From positions 1 to 64,000 of the forward strand of contig JBKCVM010000034.1 in NCBI GenBank assembly GCA_046317855.1: DNA of 64,000 bases. The letters run 5' to 3'. This DNA comes from CAIOHW01 sp046317855 (GTDB lineage: Bacteria; Bdellovibrionota; UBA1018). The notes beneath the pieces are model-generated. The model was not told the origin of the DNA. It was given only the letters and a program-made list of their open reading frames with translations, and did no database searches. Of this stretch, positions 50,480-58,639 are shown piece by piece; position 1 is the stretch's first letter, and each line of letters starts with the position of its first letter. Position numbers and translations under genes: made by a program.

Positions 50480-52555
50480 ATGCCCAATCGTCTTGCCTTC
50501 GAGAAAAGCCCGTACCTTCGTCAGCATCAGGACAACCCCGTGGATTGGTATCCCTGGGGAGAAGAAGCCTTTGAGACTGCACGGAAAGCTGACAAGCCGA
50601 TTCTGCTGAGCGTAGGTTATTCGGCCTGTCATTGGTGCCATGTCATGGCCCATGAGAGTTTTGAGAATCCTCAGATTGCCGCCCTGATGAATGAACATTT
50701 CGTCAACATCAAGGTGGATCGTGAGGAGCACCCGGATGTGGATCAGATTTATCAGCAAGTCACCCAGTTGATGACGCGTTCTGGAGGCTGGCCACTCACT
50801 GTGTTTTTGACGCCGGAGCTCAAGCCCTACTTTGGCGGAACTTATTATCCGCCTGAGGATCGCTACGGGCGGCCGGGGTTTCCGCGGTTGCTCGAGGCCC
50901 TCTCGCGCGCCTATCGTGAGCAGCGGGGCGATGTGCAAGAGAATGCCCGGAGTCTCCTAGAGGCCATGCAAGATCAGTTGCCAGCAGCTGCGGCGCAAGT
51001 TTCGCGAGCGACGCTTTTGGGGGAGCTTTCTGAAGCTTCTCAACGATTACTTGGGATCATGGATTGGGAACACGGCGGGCTCGGCAGGGCTCCAAAGTTT
51101 CCAAACGTGATGGCGCTATCGTTTCTTTGGCGAAGCGGGCAGGCCTTTGAAAATCCGGCCGCAAGGCAGGCAGTGATCTTGTCGCTGGTGCGGATGGCCG
51201 AGGGAGGAATTTACGATCAGCTAGGGGGCGGATTTCATCGGTACTCAGTCGATGAACGATGGGCAGTTCCCCATTTTGAGAAGATGCTTTACGACAACGC
51301 GCTCTTGCTTCGGCTTTACTCAGAAGTGTTGCTTGGAGCGGGAGCAGAACTAAAGCCGGAGTTTAGGTCCCTTTTTTTGGAAGTGGTTTCTGAGACGGTT
51401 GAGTATGTGCTCCGGGAGATGACCACATCCCTGGGGGCATTTTATAGTGCGCAGGATGCGGATTCTGAGGGCGAGGAAGGCAAGTTTTTTGCGTGGACTC
51501 CAGCAGAGATTGAAAAAGTCCTCTCTCCAGATGAGGCCCGCGTTTTTTGTCTGCGCTATGGGGTCACGAGCGAGGGAAATTTTGAGCATGGCACCACGGT
51601 GCTTCACTTAGCCCGGGGCTTGGACGCTGTGGCCCAGGAGAGTGGACTTTCGGTAGAGGAGGTCAAAGAAAACCTGGCGTTTGGCTGCGCAAAGCTGAGG
51701 GAAGTGAGGGGCGCACGGGTGGCTCCAGGCCTCGACGACAAAATTCTAGTTTCTTGGAACGGACTGATGGTGACTGGCCTTGGGTGGGCGTCGAAGGCAC
51801 TGGGTCAGGCCGGGAGAGCCAAGCTTGCGCATCGCGCTTGGATTGCTGCCCACCGCGCACTCGACTGGATCTCGGAGCATGCGGCTGGGGAGGCAGATGG
51901 ATCCCTCTATGCGGTGCTTGCTTCAGATGGAAAGCCTCGGATAGCGGGGAGGCTCGATGATTCTGCTTTTTTGATTCGCGGTGCGATGGATTTGCTTCGG
52001 TTTCTACCTGAGGAAGCTCTTTCTCATCGCTATCCGATCCTGATTTCTCGAGTGAAGCTCTGGGCCCAGGGCGCCTGGAAGCAGTTTGCTGATACTCAGA
52101 GTTCAGGTTTTTTTATGACTCAAGGCTCGCGTTCGGATCTCATTCAACGCCCACTGAGTGTGCACGATCAGGCGATTCCGTCGGGAGCGGCGGTGTTTTT
52201 AGACTGTTTACTGGAGCTCAGGGAGCTGGGAGTCGAACTTGAGGTAGGAGAGCGTCAGCTGGATTCAGGTCAGCTCGAGCAACGTTTGATGGATCATCGG
52301 CCTCTTGCGATCAAAAACCCTTTTGGTCTTTCAGAGATGGCAAGCGTGCTTCTCAAGTACGCACTGGGCGTGGTGGTGATTAAGGGTAAGAAGAGCCAAG
52401 AACTTCAAGGCCATTTTGCAGTAGTGCAGGAGAGTGCGCTCGGTGCGCCGCTGCAGCTCTGTCATCAGCAGACGTGTATCCAAGCCTCAGTTCAAGAGAT
52501 CGCCCGCCGGCTTGGAGAGAAATTGGTTTCAAGATTGCATTCTCCTCAGCCGTAA
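50480..52555 (+). CDS. DUF255 thioredoxin-domain protein (YyaL/SPATA20-like)
   Basis: 691 residues. N-terminal thioredoxin-like domain beginning NRLAFEKSPYLRQHQDNPVDW, with the CxxC in GYSACHWCHVMAHESF and KVDREEHPDVD. This is followed by an alpha/alpha-toroid region like glycosidases and epimerases (GGIYDQLGGGFHRYSVDE, PHFEKMLYDNALLLRLY, QDADSEGEEGKFF). The function is not established; family members are widespread from bacteria to man. Predicted cytoplasmic. Confidence 0.93.
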   Translation: MPNRLAFEKSPYLRQHQDNPVDWYPWGEEAFETARKADKPILLSVGYSACHWCHVMAHESFENPQIAALMNEHFVNIKVDREEHPDVDQIYQQVTQLMTRSGGWPLTVFLTPELKPYFGGTYYPPEDRYGRPGFPRLLEALSRAYREQRGDVQENARSLLEAMQDQLPAAAAQVSRATLLGELSEASQRLLGIMDWEHGGLGRAPKFPNVMALSFLWRSGQAFENPAARQAVILSLVRMAEGGIYDQLGGGFHRYSVDERWAVPHFEKMLYDNALLLRLYSEVLLGAGAELKPEFRSLFLEVVSETVEYVLREMTTSLGAFYSAQDADSEGEEGKFFAWTPAEIEKVLSPDEARVFCLRYGVTSEGNFEHGTTVLHLARGLDAVAQESGLSVEEVKENLAFGCAKLREVRGARVAPGLDDKILVSWNGLMVTGLGWASKALGQAGRAKLAHRAWIAAHRALDWISEHAAGEADGSLYAVLASDGKPRIAGRLDDSAFLIRGAMDLLRFLPEEALSHRYPILISRVKLWAQGAWKQFADTQSSGFFMTQGSRSDLIQRPLSVHDQAIPSGAAVFLDCLLELRELGVELEVGERQLDSGQLEQRLMDHRPLAIKNPFGLSEMASVLLKYALGVVVIKGKKSQELQGHFAVVQESALGAPLQLCHQQTCIQASVQEIARRLGEKLVSRLHSPQP

Positions 52556-52608
52556 AACCTATTTGATCTTCAAGAGTATTGAAGAGTGGTCTGGAGGCTA
52601 AGGTAAAG

Positions 52609-53202
52609 ATGAGTAAATTTAAAAACAGAAGGCAGGCCCTTGCCTGGAGTTTCATTGCGATGGCGGGTTTAGGTGCAAGTTTGGCACTGGCTGGTGAGGG
52701 TTACCAGGGATCTGGCGCTGTGGGAGAAAAGGAGATCCAGCGTGAGATCAAAGACGAGGCCGCACGGTTGAGTTTGGCTCCGCACTCGATCATGCTCGAG
52801 ACTGAGCTGATGACAGCGCTTGATCAGGTGCGAGGGCTCAAGGCGCAGGTCAAAACGGCACAGTCGCAGCCCAACCCAGAATTCGTAGAGCACTACCGCG
52901 AGCATCGTCGCGAGATCGGTGATTCGGTTAAATCTGCAAAGAGTCATGAAAGCGAGATTCGCTCTCGGGCGGTTCGCTTTCCGTCAGTAGCCACGAGCGA
53001 GCAGTACAAATCATTGAGCCCCGCATTGGGTGAGCTGGAGAGACTGAACCAGCAGTGGGACAAGCAAGCCACCGTGCGCAGCTACTGGAATGATCCTGCT
53101 CGGGTGACCTCTGATTTAGATCAGCTGGAGCGACGCCTTTCGACTGCAATCGAGAAGGCTCGAAGCTTCAATGCAAGGCTGGATGTCAGCGAGATCGGAT
53201 GA
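52609..53202 (+). CDS. exported coiled-coil protein of unknown function
   Basis: 197 residues from ATG 52609 (AAGG 8 nt upstream). The signal peptide ends SLALAGEG near residue 30. The mature protein is largely helical and charged, with heptad-like segments (DQVRGLKAQVKTAQ, LDQLERRLSTAIEKARS). I recognise no family. A bidirectional terminator follows. Confidence 0.7.
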   Translation: MSKFKNRRQALAWSFIAMAGLGASLALAGEGYQGSGAVGEKEIQREIKDEAARLSLAPHSIMLETELMTALDQVRGLKAQVKTAQSQPNPEFVEHYREHRREIGDSVKSAKSHESEIRSRAVRFPSVATSEQYKSLSPALGELERLNQQWDKQATVRSYWNDPARVTSDLDQLERRLSTAIEKARSFNARLDVSEIG

Positions 53203-53221
53203 CGCTGTTCCAAAGGGCAAA

Positions 53222-53269
53222 AAGGCGGAAGTCGCATGGAAGCGATTTCCGCCTTGTTGTCTTTTTCTG
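53222..53269 (+). terminator. bidirectional intrinsic terminator
   Basis: 14-bp stem with one G-U pair (53222-53235 with 53242-53255), loop 6 nt. The plus strand continues TGTTGTCTTTTT; the minus strand reads CCTTTTTG after the stem. It separates two convergent genes. Confidence 0.8.
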
Positions 53270-53303
53270 ATTCTTTTTATCGACTCGGTCTGGGGTTCAG
53301 AAA

Positions 53304-53753
53304 TCAGGCCCCGCCGTGGATCAGAACTTTAATGTCCGTGCGAAAGATCACTTCCAGTTTATTCGGGTAAATGAGCTTTCCGACGATGCCTTCACCGAAG
53401 TTGGGGTGCTTGATCTTGTCGCCAAGAATGAATTTCCCTTTCAATGAATAGCTCTTGAACGGTGCGTCACGGTGAGAGGCCATGAGTTTTTCCCACTCCG
53501 CTTCGATCGTCGATGCCGAAGGTGAGCCATCCTCAGACTTTTTGGAGGCCCGTTTTTTCTTGGGCGCTACTTCAGTTACTCCCTTGGGTGCCTTGAAGGC
53601 GTGGGTCTTCTTGCAGGTTTTGCATTCGACCTTCGCGATTTTGTCGCCCTTCATTGAAACGATCAGGTGGGCGAGATCGATCTTGCAGCTCGTGCAATAA
53701 GCCAAAGTTTCTTGGGCGACTGCAGCGGAACCGGTCGTCTTGGTGGGTGCCAT
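53304..53753 (-). CDS. zinc-ribbon protein with C-terminal CarD/Tudor-like domain
   Basis: 149 residues from ATG 53753 (GAGGAG 7 nt upstream). Residues about 18-50 hold two CxxC pairs (YCTSCKIDL and ECKTCKKTH), a probable zinc ribbon. A Lys/Ser-rich linker follows. The last 45 residues (FILGDKIKHPNFGEGIVGKLI, KLEVIFRTDIKVLIHG) match the Tudor-like fold at the end of UvrD/PcrA helicases and the start of CarD, both RNA polymerase contacts. A role in transcription or repair is inference. It is divergent from uvrC; the two starts are 65 bp apart. Confidence 0.72.
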   Translation of the reverse strand: MAPTKTTGSAAVAQETLAYCTSCKIDLAHLIVSMKGDKIAKVECKTCKKTHAFKAPKGVTEVAPKKKRASKKSEDGSPSASTIEAEWEKLMASHRDAPFKSYSLKGKFILGDKIKHPNFGEGIVGKLIYPNKLEVIFRTDIKVLIHGGA

Positions 53754-53818
53754 GAGTTTTCTCCTCGAGAAGAACCAAAAATTGAGTAAATCTGCGAGAT
53801 TACTTATAGGTAAGTGGG

Positions 53819-55588
53819 ATGGAAAATCAAGCTCCAAACCCTGCCGAGCTCCGGGCCTTGCTACTGATCAAAGCCCGTGAAATCTCAACCTCCCCTGGCT
53901 GCTACCTGATGAAGGACGCAGAGGGGACAATCTTGTATGTCGGCAAGGCAAAGAACCTTCGAAACCGGGTTTCGAGCTATTTTCAGGCGGGGATTCACGA
54001 GCGGACCCGTACTGAACTCCTCGTGTCGCTGGTTGATCACTTTGACTTGATTCTGACTGAAACCGAGGATGAGGCCCTCATTCTTGAGTGCACTTTGATC
54101 AAGAAGCACCGGCCCAAGTTCAATGTCAGACTCAAGGATGACAAGGCCTATCCCTATCTCAAGGTTGCGATCACAGAGGCTTTTCCTAGAATTGAGTGGA
54201 CCCGAAAGGTCCGAAAAGACGGAGCCAGGTATTTTGGCCCTTTTCCTTCTTCTTGGGCCGCGCGCCAGACCCTCCAGATCTTAAATGAACGGTTTCAGCT
54301 CAGAGATTGCTCAGATAACACTTTCAGACATCGAGGCCGCCCCTGTCTGCTCTACCAGATCGGAAAGTGCTCTGGCCCCTGTGTGAGGATCGTGGATGAG
54401 GCCGGGTACCGGGGCCAAATCGATCAGGCAGTCGCTGTTCTTGAAGGGCGTTCGGATGGGCTGATCAACGAACTGCGTGCATCCATGACTGAAGCAGCTC
54501 AGGCGGAGGAGTTCGAGCAGGCCGCTGAACTCAGAGATGAGATTGCTGCGCTGGAAGGAGTCACCGCGATTCAGGGGGTGCAAGAAGCGGGGGTGGATCG
54601 GGATCGTGATGTGGTGGGAATTGCCCGTACAGAATTTCTAGCACACGCAGTCTTGCTGCAGATTCGGGGTGGAAAACTTTTGGCTGTGCGCCATTTTGAC
54701 CTGCAGAACGCGGACGCTTCACAGAGTGATGGAGAGATTCTTGATCAAGTGCTTACCCAATACTATGTCTCGCTTGAAAAAGCGGACCCCAACGATGATC
54801 GAGTTTTTCCGGGCGGCTCTGGTCTGGCTCAGCCATCTGAGGTGTTGCTTCCGATTGCGCCTGAAAATACCGCTGATCTCGAGCTTCTCGAGCGTAGCCT
54901 CGGACTCAGGATTCGTCTGGCTGAGACCCCTCAGGACGAGCAGGTGCTCAATGTTGCCCGGCAAAATGCGCGTTACGCCGTTGAGCAGCACGCTCGGCGC
55001 ACCGCGGGGCACGGAATAGCAGCCCTTGAAGAGGTTCAAGAGAAGTTGGGACTTCAACGGTTGCCCCACCGGATTGAGTGTTACGACATTTCAAATATCC
55101 AGGGCCAGGATGCAGTGGCTTCACGAGTCGTCTTCATCGATGGCGCTCCCGATAAAAATCTCTACCGGCGTTACAAGATCCGAACGGTCGAGGGTTCGAA
55201 TGATTTTGCAATGATGAAAGAAGTCTTGGGGCGGAGATTTGAGTCCAATTCGGAGTCGGATCCAGAAATGCCAGATCTCGTAGTGGTGGATGGTGGCAAA
55301 GGCCAACTCTCGCAGGCGGTAGCTATTCTTGACGAACTGCAAGTTCAAGGAGTGGCGGTAGTTGGCCTAGCAAAAGCGCGCACTGAGAGGGACTTTAAAT
55401 CTTCTGAAGTGAATTCAAGCCTCGAACGGATTTTTATTCCCAATCGCAAGAATCCGGTGAGCCTGCTTCCTCACCAGGCTGCCTACAAACTCCTGGTTCA
55501 CGTGCGCGATGAAGCCCATCGTTTTGCAGTGAGCTACCACCGCCTGCTGCGCTCCAAGCGAGTGATGGGCCGCAGCACTCCAAGCTGA
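53819..55588 (+). CDS. uvrC: excinuclease ABC subunit C, lacking the C-terminal HhH domain
   Basis: 589 residues. GIY-YIG nuclease from about residue 25 (SPGCYLMKDAEGTILYVGKAKNLRNR), Cys-rich region (GRPCLLYQIGKCSGPCVR), UVR motif (AEEFEQAAELRDEIAALEG) and the RNase H-like nuclease (CYDISNIQGQDAVAS, EGSNDFAMMKEVLGRRF, LVVVDGGKGQL, catalytic His in VRDEAHRFAVSYHR). The protein stops a few residues later, where relatives have two helix-hairpin-helix motifs. Makes both incisions in excision repair; loss of the domain may weaken the 5' cut on some substrates. Confidence 0.93.
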   Translation: MENQAPNPAELRALLLIKAREISTSPGCYLMKDAEGTILYVGKAKNLRNRVSSYFQAGIHERTRTELLVSLVDHFDLILTETEDEALILECTLIKKHRPKFNVRLKDDKAYPYLKVAITEAFPRIEWTRKVRKDGARYFGPFPSSWAARQTLQILNERFQLRDCSDNTFRHRGRPCLLYQIGKCSGPCVRIVDEAGYRGQIDQAVAVLEGRSDGLINELRASMTEAAQAEEFEQAAELRDEIAALEGVTAIQGVQEAGVDRDRDVVGIARTEFLAHAVLLQIRGGKLLAVRHFDLQNADASQSDGEILDQVLTQYYVSLEKADPNDDRVFPGGSGLAQPSEVLLPIAPENTADLELLERSLGLRIRLAETPQDEQVLNVARQNARYAVEQHARRTAGHGIAALEEVQEKLGLQRLPHRIECYDISNIQGQDAVASRVVFIDGAPDKNLYRRYKIRTVEGSNDFAMMKEVLGRRFESNSESDPEMPDLVVVDGGKGQLSQAVAILDELQVQGVAVVGLAKARTERDFKSSEVNSSLERIFIPNRKNPVSLLPHQAAYKLLVHVRDEAHRFAVSYHRLLRSKRVMGRSTPS

Positions 55589-55606
55589 ATCTTTTGCCTA
55601 TCGAGA

Positions 55607-55728
55607 GGACTTAGCCTGCAAATTGCTAGTCCAACTCTCTGCAGGAGAGTGGCAGGGGCAAATCTTTCCCGTTCAGGGCCTGCGCCGTTGTGCCGAAAAA
55701 GCAGGTGTCAGCAAGGGGAGACGCAGGT
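55607..55728 (+). promoter_or_regulatory. possible structured RNA leader between uvrC and the zinc-ribbon gene
   Basis: Successive hairpins: GGACTTAGC with GCTAGTCC (55607-55632, one bulge), ACTCTC with GAGAGT (55634-55650), and GGCAGG with CCTGC (about 55651-55683). GCAGG recurs four times up to the start codon. No T tract and no match to a riboswitch class I know. Confidence 0.3.
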
Positions 55729-55944
55729 ATGTCAGATCAGAACGCTCAGAATACTCCTTCAGTGCCCAATTCAGTGGTGGGGAGCAGTCGTGAGATCTTA
55801 CTTCAGTACACCCATTGCTCCGCCTGCAAGGCCCGTCTTCATTTCACGTATGTCACTGACTTTAGTCGCAATTTGACTCAAGAGTCAGCGCGTTGCCCTG
55901 AGTGTCATCTGCAGTCTCACAAGGTCATGCACCGTCTTCAATAG
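55729..55944 (+). CDS. small zinc-ribbon protein
   Basis: 71 residues from ATG 55729; GTG 55690 would add 13. Two CxxC pairs (HCSACKARL and RCPECHLQS) about 25 residues apart form a probable zinc ribbon, with a His-rich C-terminus. No further domain. This is the second small CxxC protein within 3 kb. Function unknown. Confidence 0.6.
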   Translation: MSDQNAQNTPSVPNSVVGSSREILLQYTHCSACKARLHFTYVTDFSRNLTQESARCPECHLQSHKVMHRLQ

Positions 55945-56000
55945 GCGGGCTCTCATGAGCAGCCTTTTCAGGTCTGCGCACCTATGCCAAAACCGCCTCC

Positions 56001-56471
56001 ATGGCAAATTCCATGGAAAATCACGTGTGGAGCGAACAGTGGCGGGGATTTCTTGCCGAAGGCGCAGTGGTGATGGCCAGGAGAGTGGAAACTCCAGAAC
56101 CAGAACCAGAACCAGAATCCAGTGCAGTCGCCACGGCTCAACCCACTTTAAGAACGAATCCGGTTAAGCTGCTCATTTTTTTGGAGTCCGAGCCCGATTT
56201 GCGTGGGCGTGATCTCTTAACTCGAATGATGTCGGCCATTCAGCTTGCTGCAACCGACTATGTTCTTGAATGGGGGGATTTTCCTCGCGCCCAGAGCGCA
56301 TTCGTGGTCGGTGTGGGTCTAGGACAGAGAAAATTTGGAAGGCTTTCGGCACTCAGGCCAGATTGGATTGAGCTTCCTTCGTTAGCCGAGATTGCGGGCG
56401 ATCCCGCGAGAAAGCGCCAAGCCTGGGAAAAACTCCAACAGCTTCAGGTCCAGCTGAGGGTGTCACCATGA
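56001..56471 (+). CDS. hypothetical protein with Glu-Pro repeat
   Basis: 156 residues, ATG 56001 or 56013. An N-terminal part is joined by an EPEPEPE linker (four exact CCAGAA copies, 56094-56117) to a compact alpha/beta domain (NPVKLLIFLESEPDL, FVVGVGLGQRKFG). No family recognised. Its stop overlaps the nfeD start by 4 bp (ATGA), so it belongs to the NfeD-slipin operon and may serve the same membrane-protein quality-control function. Confidence 0.6.
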   Translation: MANSMENHVWSEQWRGFLAEGAVVMARRVETPEPEPEPESSAVATAQPTLRTNPVKLLIFLESEPDLRGRDLLTRMMSAIQLAATDYVLEWGDFPRAQSAFVVGVGLGQRKFGRLSALRPDWIELPSLAEIAGDPARKRQAWEKLQQLQVQLRVSP

Positions 56472-57802
56472 AACTGCGCAGACTGTTTTGGTTCTTAGTA
56501 GCAGGATTTGAGCTTTGCGCGCTGAAAACAGGGATGGCTCAAAGCCCAGTCCTTTATTCTGCGCGCATCTCCGGGTCCATTAATCCAGCGGGCGCGGCCT
56601 ATCTCGAGCGCGTGATTGAGTTGGCATCACAAGACCCAGAAGCAACTGCAGTATTGATTGAGCTCAATACGCCCGGGGGTCTTCTGGCCAGCACTCGTCA
56701 GATGATTCAGCAAATTTCACGTTCTCGCGTGCCGGTACTGCTCTATGTTGGCCCTTCTGGGGCTTCGGCCACTTCTGCGGGTGCCATCTTGCTTGTGGCT
56801 TCGCACGCTGCTGGAATGTCGCCGGGGAGCAATGTGGGTGCAGCTCATCCGGTAGGCTCGCAAGGAGAAGACATCAAAGGAGCCATGGGCGAAAAATCCG
56901 TCAATGACACGGTTGCGCTTGTCCGAAGTCTTGCAGAGGAGCGCGGCAGGCCCGTGCTCCTGTCCGAAGAGATGGTCAGAAAAAGCCGTAGCCTGACGGC
57001 TAAAGAGGCGCTTGAAAATAAGCTGATTGACTCAGTTTCTGACACTCCAGCGGAGTTTCTTGCCGCAGTCGACGGCAAGAAAGTGAGGCTGGGTTCGAGT
57101 GGGTCCGATTCTGTGCTACGCACTCGAAATGCGGTGCTCAAGCCCATCGACATGACGATGGGCCAGAGCCTCCTTCATTTTTTGGCTGATCCTAATGTAG
57201 CGACTTTGCTCATGTCGCTGGGCGGTCTCTTGATCTACGTCGAAGTCGCCAATCCTGGAATTACGATTGCTGGAATCTTGGGCGGGATCTGTATGATCGC
57301 GGGCTTCATGTCTTTTCAGCTGCTGCCGATTAGGACCGGGGGTTTGATCTTGATCGTGCTGGCGATTTTGATGCTCGTTCTGGAGGCGGTCACAGCCTCC
57401 ACGGGGGCCCTTGCAGCAGGCGGAATTTTGGCCCTTGTTTTGGGGATGCTCTGGGTGATGGATCCCGCCGGCGGATCAATGAGTATCAGTCCTCAACTTT
57501 GGATTCCGGTGGTGCTGGCTCTTTCAGTGAGCGTGGTGCTCATGAGCTGGCTTTTGACCCGATCTCGCAGGCTCATCGATCAAGCACTCACTCGATTGCG
57601 CGGAGCCGGAAAGTCGGGATTGCAAGGTTACCCAGGCATGGTCGATTGGGTGGACCCTGATCATCCTGCAAGCGGTAAAATCGTAATCCGCGGCGAGGGC
57701 TGGAACGCAGTATCAGTGGACGGGCGACTCGAGATGGGCGAGAAGGTCGAAGTCGTTGGAGTTGAGGGGTTCACCGTAAAAGTGCGAAGGTCATTTAAAT
57801 AA
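56468..57802 (+). CDS. NfeD-family membrane serine protease
   Basis: 444 residues. Signal peptide at the start, then a ClpP-class periplasmic protease domain: ELNTPGGLLASTRQM, catalytic Ser in SGASATSAGAILLVASH, SPGSNVGAAHPV and the Lys region after it. Three or four membrane helices at about 235-350, then a soluble OB-fold NfeD domain (GLQGYPGMVDWV, WNAVSVDGRLEMGEKVEVVGVEG). Such proteases cleave stomatin-like partners; the slipin gene is 9 bp downstream. Confidence 0.94.
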   Translation: MKLRRLFWFLVAGFELCALKTGMAQSPVLYSARISGSINPAGAAYLERVIELASQDPEATAVLIELNTPGGLLASTRQMIQQISRSRVPVLLYVGPSGASATSAGAILLVASHAAGMSPGSNVGAAHPVGSQGEDIKGAMGEKSVNDTVALVRSLAEERGRPVLLSEEMVRKSRSLTAKEALENKLIDSVSDTPAEFLAAVDGKKVRLGSSGSDSVLRTRNAVLKPIDMTMGQSLLHFLADPNVATLLMSLGGLLIYVEVANPGITIAGILGGICMIAGFMSFQLLPIRTGGLILIVLAILMLVLEAVTASTGALAAGGILALVLGMLWVMDPAGGSMSISPQLWIPVVLALSVSVVLMSWLLTRSRRLIDQALTRLRGAGKSGLQGYPGMVDWVDPDHPASGKIVIRGEGWNAVSVDGRLEMGEKVEVVGVEGFTVKVRRSFK

Positions 57803-57811
57803 GAGAAAATA

Positions 57812-58567
57812 ATGGAAATCCTATCTGGTAGTGCATTGATTTTTATTTTTCTGGCGGTCGGATTCTTTTTGATGAGCTTCAAAGTGCTCAATGAATACGA
57901 GCGCGGGGTCATTTTTCGTCTCGGCCGCATCATCGGCGCCAAGGGGCCTGGGCTGATTATCCTGATTCCAGGGATTGATCGGATGGTGGTCGTTGATACT
58001 CGGGTGGTGACTCTAGATGTCCCACCTCAAGACGCCATCAGCCGAGACAATGTGACCATCAAAGTGAATGCAGTGGTCTACTTTAGAGTGGTCGACCCCA
58101 ATCGGGCTGTAGTCGAGGTGGAGAACTACCTGATGGCTACGTCTAAGCTGGCACAGACCACTTTACGTTCAGTGCTCGGTCAGGTGGAGCTCGATGAGCT
58201 CCTCGCTTCACGAGAAGCCATCAATCACAAACTCCAGACCATCCTTGATCAGCAGACCGAGCCGTGGGGAGTGAAAGTGTCGAACGTCGAGGTCAAGCAG
58301 ATTGATTTGCCGGTCGAGATGCAGCGGGCGATGGCGCGTCAAGCCGAGGCCGAGCGCGAGCGGAGAGCCAAAGTGATCGCGGCCGAGGGGGAGCTACAGG
58401 CTTCTGAGAAGCTCTCTGAAGCCTCGCGCATCATGGCGGACAACCCGATGTCTTTGCAGCTTCGTTATCTGCAGACGCTTTCAGAAATCTCGACCAACGG
58501 AAAGGCGACGGTGATTCCCATCCCGCTCGATCTGATCCGTCAGACGGTTGGCGCAGTAAGGTCGTGA
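57812..58567 (+). CDS. slipin, SPFH/stomatin-family protein
   Basis: 251 residues. One N-terminal membrane segment (LIFIFLAVGFFLMSF), then the SPFH domain (EYERGVIFRLGRIIGAKGPG, VVTLDVPPQDAISRDNVTIKV, LRSVLGQVELDELLASREAI) and a C-terminal coiled coil (QAEAERERRAKVIAAEGEL). Oligomeric membrane scaffold, normally paired with NfeD as here. Confidence 0.95.
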   Translation: MEILSGSALIFIFLAVGFFLMSFKVLNEYERGVIFRLGRIIGAKGPGLIILIPGIDRMVVVDTRVVTLDVPPQDAISRDNVTIKVNAVVYFRVVDPNRAVVEVENYLMATSKLAQTTLRSVLGQVELDELLASREAINHKLQTILDQQTEPWGVKVSNVEVKQIDLPVEMQRAMARQAEAERERRAKVIAAEGELQASEKLSEASRIMADNPMSLQLRYLQTLSEISTNGKATVIPIPLDLIRQTVGAVRS

Positions 58568-58607
58568 TCGGGTCTTTGATGGTGCGATAAAAAACTTTGC
58601 ATCCAGC

Positions 58608-58639
58608 TCATGCTCACCTCAGAATTGAGGTGGGCATGA
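58608..58639 (+). promoter_or_regulatory. 14-bp hairpin burying the start of the SpoIID-like gene
   Basis: 58608-58621 pairs with 58626-58639 (14 bp, one G-U pair) around a GAAT tetraloop. The 3' arm contains the Shine-Dalgarno GAGGTGG and the ATG at 58636. No T tract follows, so it is not a terminator. Confidence 0.7.

Noticed and set aside
55589..55700. Frameshifted HhH domain of uvrC
   Set aside because: Reading the other two forward frames gives early stops and no GIGP-type hairpin motif.
58597..58635. Earlier TTG start of the SpoIID-like protein
   Set aside because: No Shine-Dalgarno, and it would put 13 residues before a standard signal peptide. The hairpin interpretation depends on this choice, so it is stated as the refuting case.
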